A stretch of DNA of 5,568 nucleotides from Clostridia bacterium (lineage in GTDB: Bacteria; Bacillota_A; Clostridia; Oscillospirales; CAG-272): contig JAGAIH010000074.1 in assembly GCA_017626655.1 (NCBI GenBank), forward strand, positions 1 through 5,568, in the 5' to 3' direction. Under the pieces are notes generated by a model. That model worked only from the letters and a program-made list of their open reading frames with translations, was not told the DNA's origin and ran no database searches. The translations under genes and the position numbers were made by a program. Shown piece after piece: positions 5,141 through 5,568 of the stretch (the first letter of the stretch is position 1; every line of letters begins with the position of its first letter).

Positions 5141-5568
5141 TTCTGTCTGATACTCCGCTCTCGGGCCTCCGACGTAGGCAGGGCGGGTGCGGGCGCAGAC
5201 GAGGGATGCCTCGCCGATCTTGTTGACCGACAGGCGGACGGGAACGGCGACGCGGCGGAGGTGCATACCGATGAGGGTGGCGCCGATATCCATGCCCGCG
5301 TGGGCCTTGACGGCTTCCACGGCGACGGGGTCGGACATGGCCTCCCAGACGGCGGTGGCGAAGGAGCCTCCCGCCTTGGGCTGGGGCTTGACCCAGACGG
5401 GGTCGTAGCCGTACTTCTCGGCGGTGGCGCGCTCCACGATCAGGGCGCGGTTGAGATGCTCACAGCACTGGACGGCCAGGCAGATGCCGTGCTCGGCAAG
5501 AATGGGGAGGATAGCATCCCGCAGGGCCAGGGCGGCCTCCATGGAGGAGTGCTTGCCGATGCGCTCCC
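5132..5568 (-). CDS. ywlG: UPF0340 (DUF436, YwlG-like) conserved protein, 5' end outside window
   Basis: The frame is open from the right edge to TAA at 5134-5132, giving 145 complete residues. Family marks in order are ERIGKHSSMEAA (at the visible start), LAVQCCEHLNRALIVER, VKPQPKAGGSFATA, HAGMDIGATLIGMHLRRVAVPVRL, IGEASLVCARTRPAYVGGPRAEY. These match the UPF0340/TIGR01440 family, whose members are about 180 residues, so roughly 35-40 N-terminal residues lie beyond 5568. The Met at 5542 is internal, since the conserved IGxHSS stretch precedes it. It is a soluble cytoplasmic protein with no membrane segment; no biochemical role is established that I can name, and the homologue in Bacillus is ywlG. 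The end EYQTEEP is set by a stop inside a target-site duplication; the pre-insertion protein may have ended in EPKPQNL. It lies on the same strand as the NSS gene downstream, probably once co-transcribed. Confidence 0.9.
   Translation of the reverse strand, partial: ERIGKHSSMEAALALRDAILPILAEHGICLAVQCCEHLNRALIVERATAEKYGYDPVWVKPQPKAGGSFATAVWEAMSDPVAVEAVKAHAGMDIGATLIGMHLRRVAVPVRLSVNKIGEASLVCARTRPAYVGGPRAEYQTEEP

Noticed and set aside
5132..5542. Met at 5542 as the start of the UPF0340 protein
   Set aside because: The conserved residues ERIGKHSS lie directly upstream in frame, so the gene continues past the right edge.

Overview
The window looks like a chromosomal segment of a fairly GC-rich low-GC-type Gram-positive (Firmicutes/Clostridia, plausibly a gut Oscillospirales- or Christensenellales-like organism). 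This is inferred from strong AGGAGG-type ribosome binding sites, consensus vegetative promoters, GC-rich third codon positions and the gene families present (DinF/NorM-type MATE, OPA-type MFS, bacterial NSS, UPF0340/YwlG). No rRNA or tRNA is present to fix the taxonomy.

Layout. Positions 1-152 (minus) hold the first 50 codons of an unrecognised protein. A 236-bp divergent intergenic region carries one near-consensus promoter on each strand. The plus-strand promoter drives a two-gene transporter operon: a MATE-family exporter (389-1756) and, 11 bp later, an OPA-type major facilitator (1768-3099). The 427-bp convergent gap 3100-3526 holds a long imperfect inverted repeat built from small hairpins (3146-3460) and a bidirectional intrinsic terminator (3481-3515). 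On the minus strand follow an NSS-family sodium-coupled transporter (3527-4894) and, upstream of it, a UPF0340 (YwlG-like) gene that runs off the right edge (5132-5568).

The most interesting structure is at 4926-5140, between the UPF0340 and NSS genes. A 191-bp element has ends made of inverted tandem arrays of the heptamer AATTCGT/ACGAATT. It is flanked, exactly at both ends, by a 12-bp direct repeat with one mismatch (AGGTTTCGGTTC / AGGTTACGGTTC), as expected of a MITE-like insertion with a target-site duplication. The UPF0340 stop codon lies inside the right copy. In the left copy the same codon reads AAA and the frame runs on for four more codons (AAA, CCT, CAA, AAT, TTG counted with it) to a TGA located 19 bp before the NSS start. 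Removing the insert therefore reconstructs a tight UPF0340-NSS operon, which fits with no obvious dedicated NSS promoter being visible.

The four visible complete or near-complete functions are three membrane transporters and one conserved soluble protein of unknown role. Nothing here proves that the two transcription units share a pathway. I see no CRISPR array, defence system, transposase, riboswitch or RNA gene.
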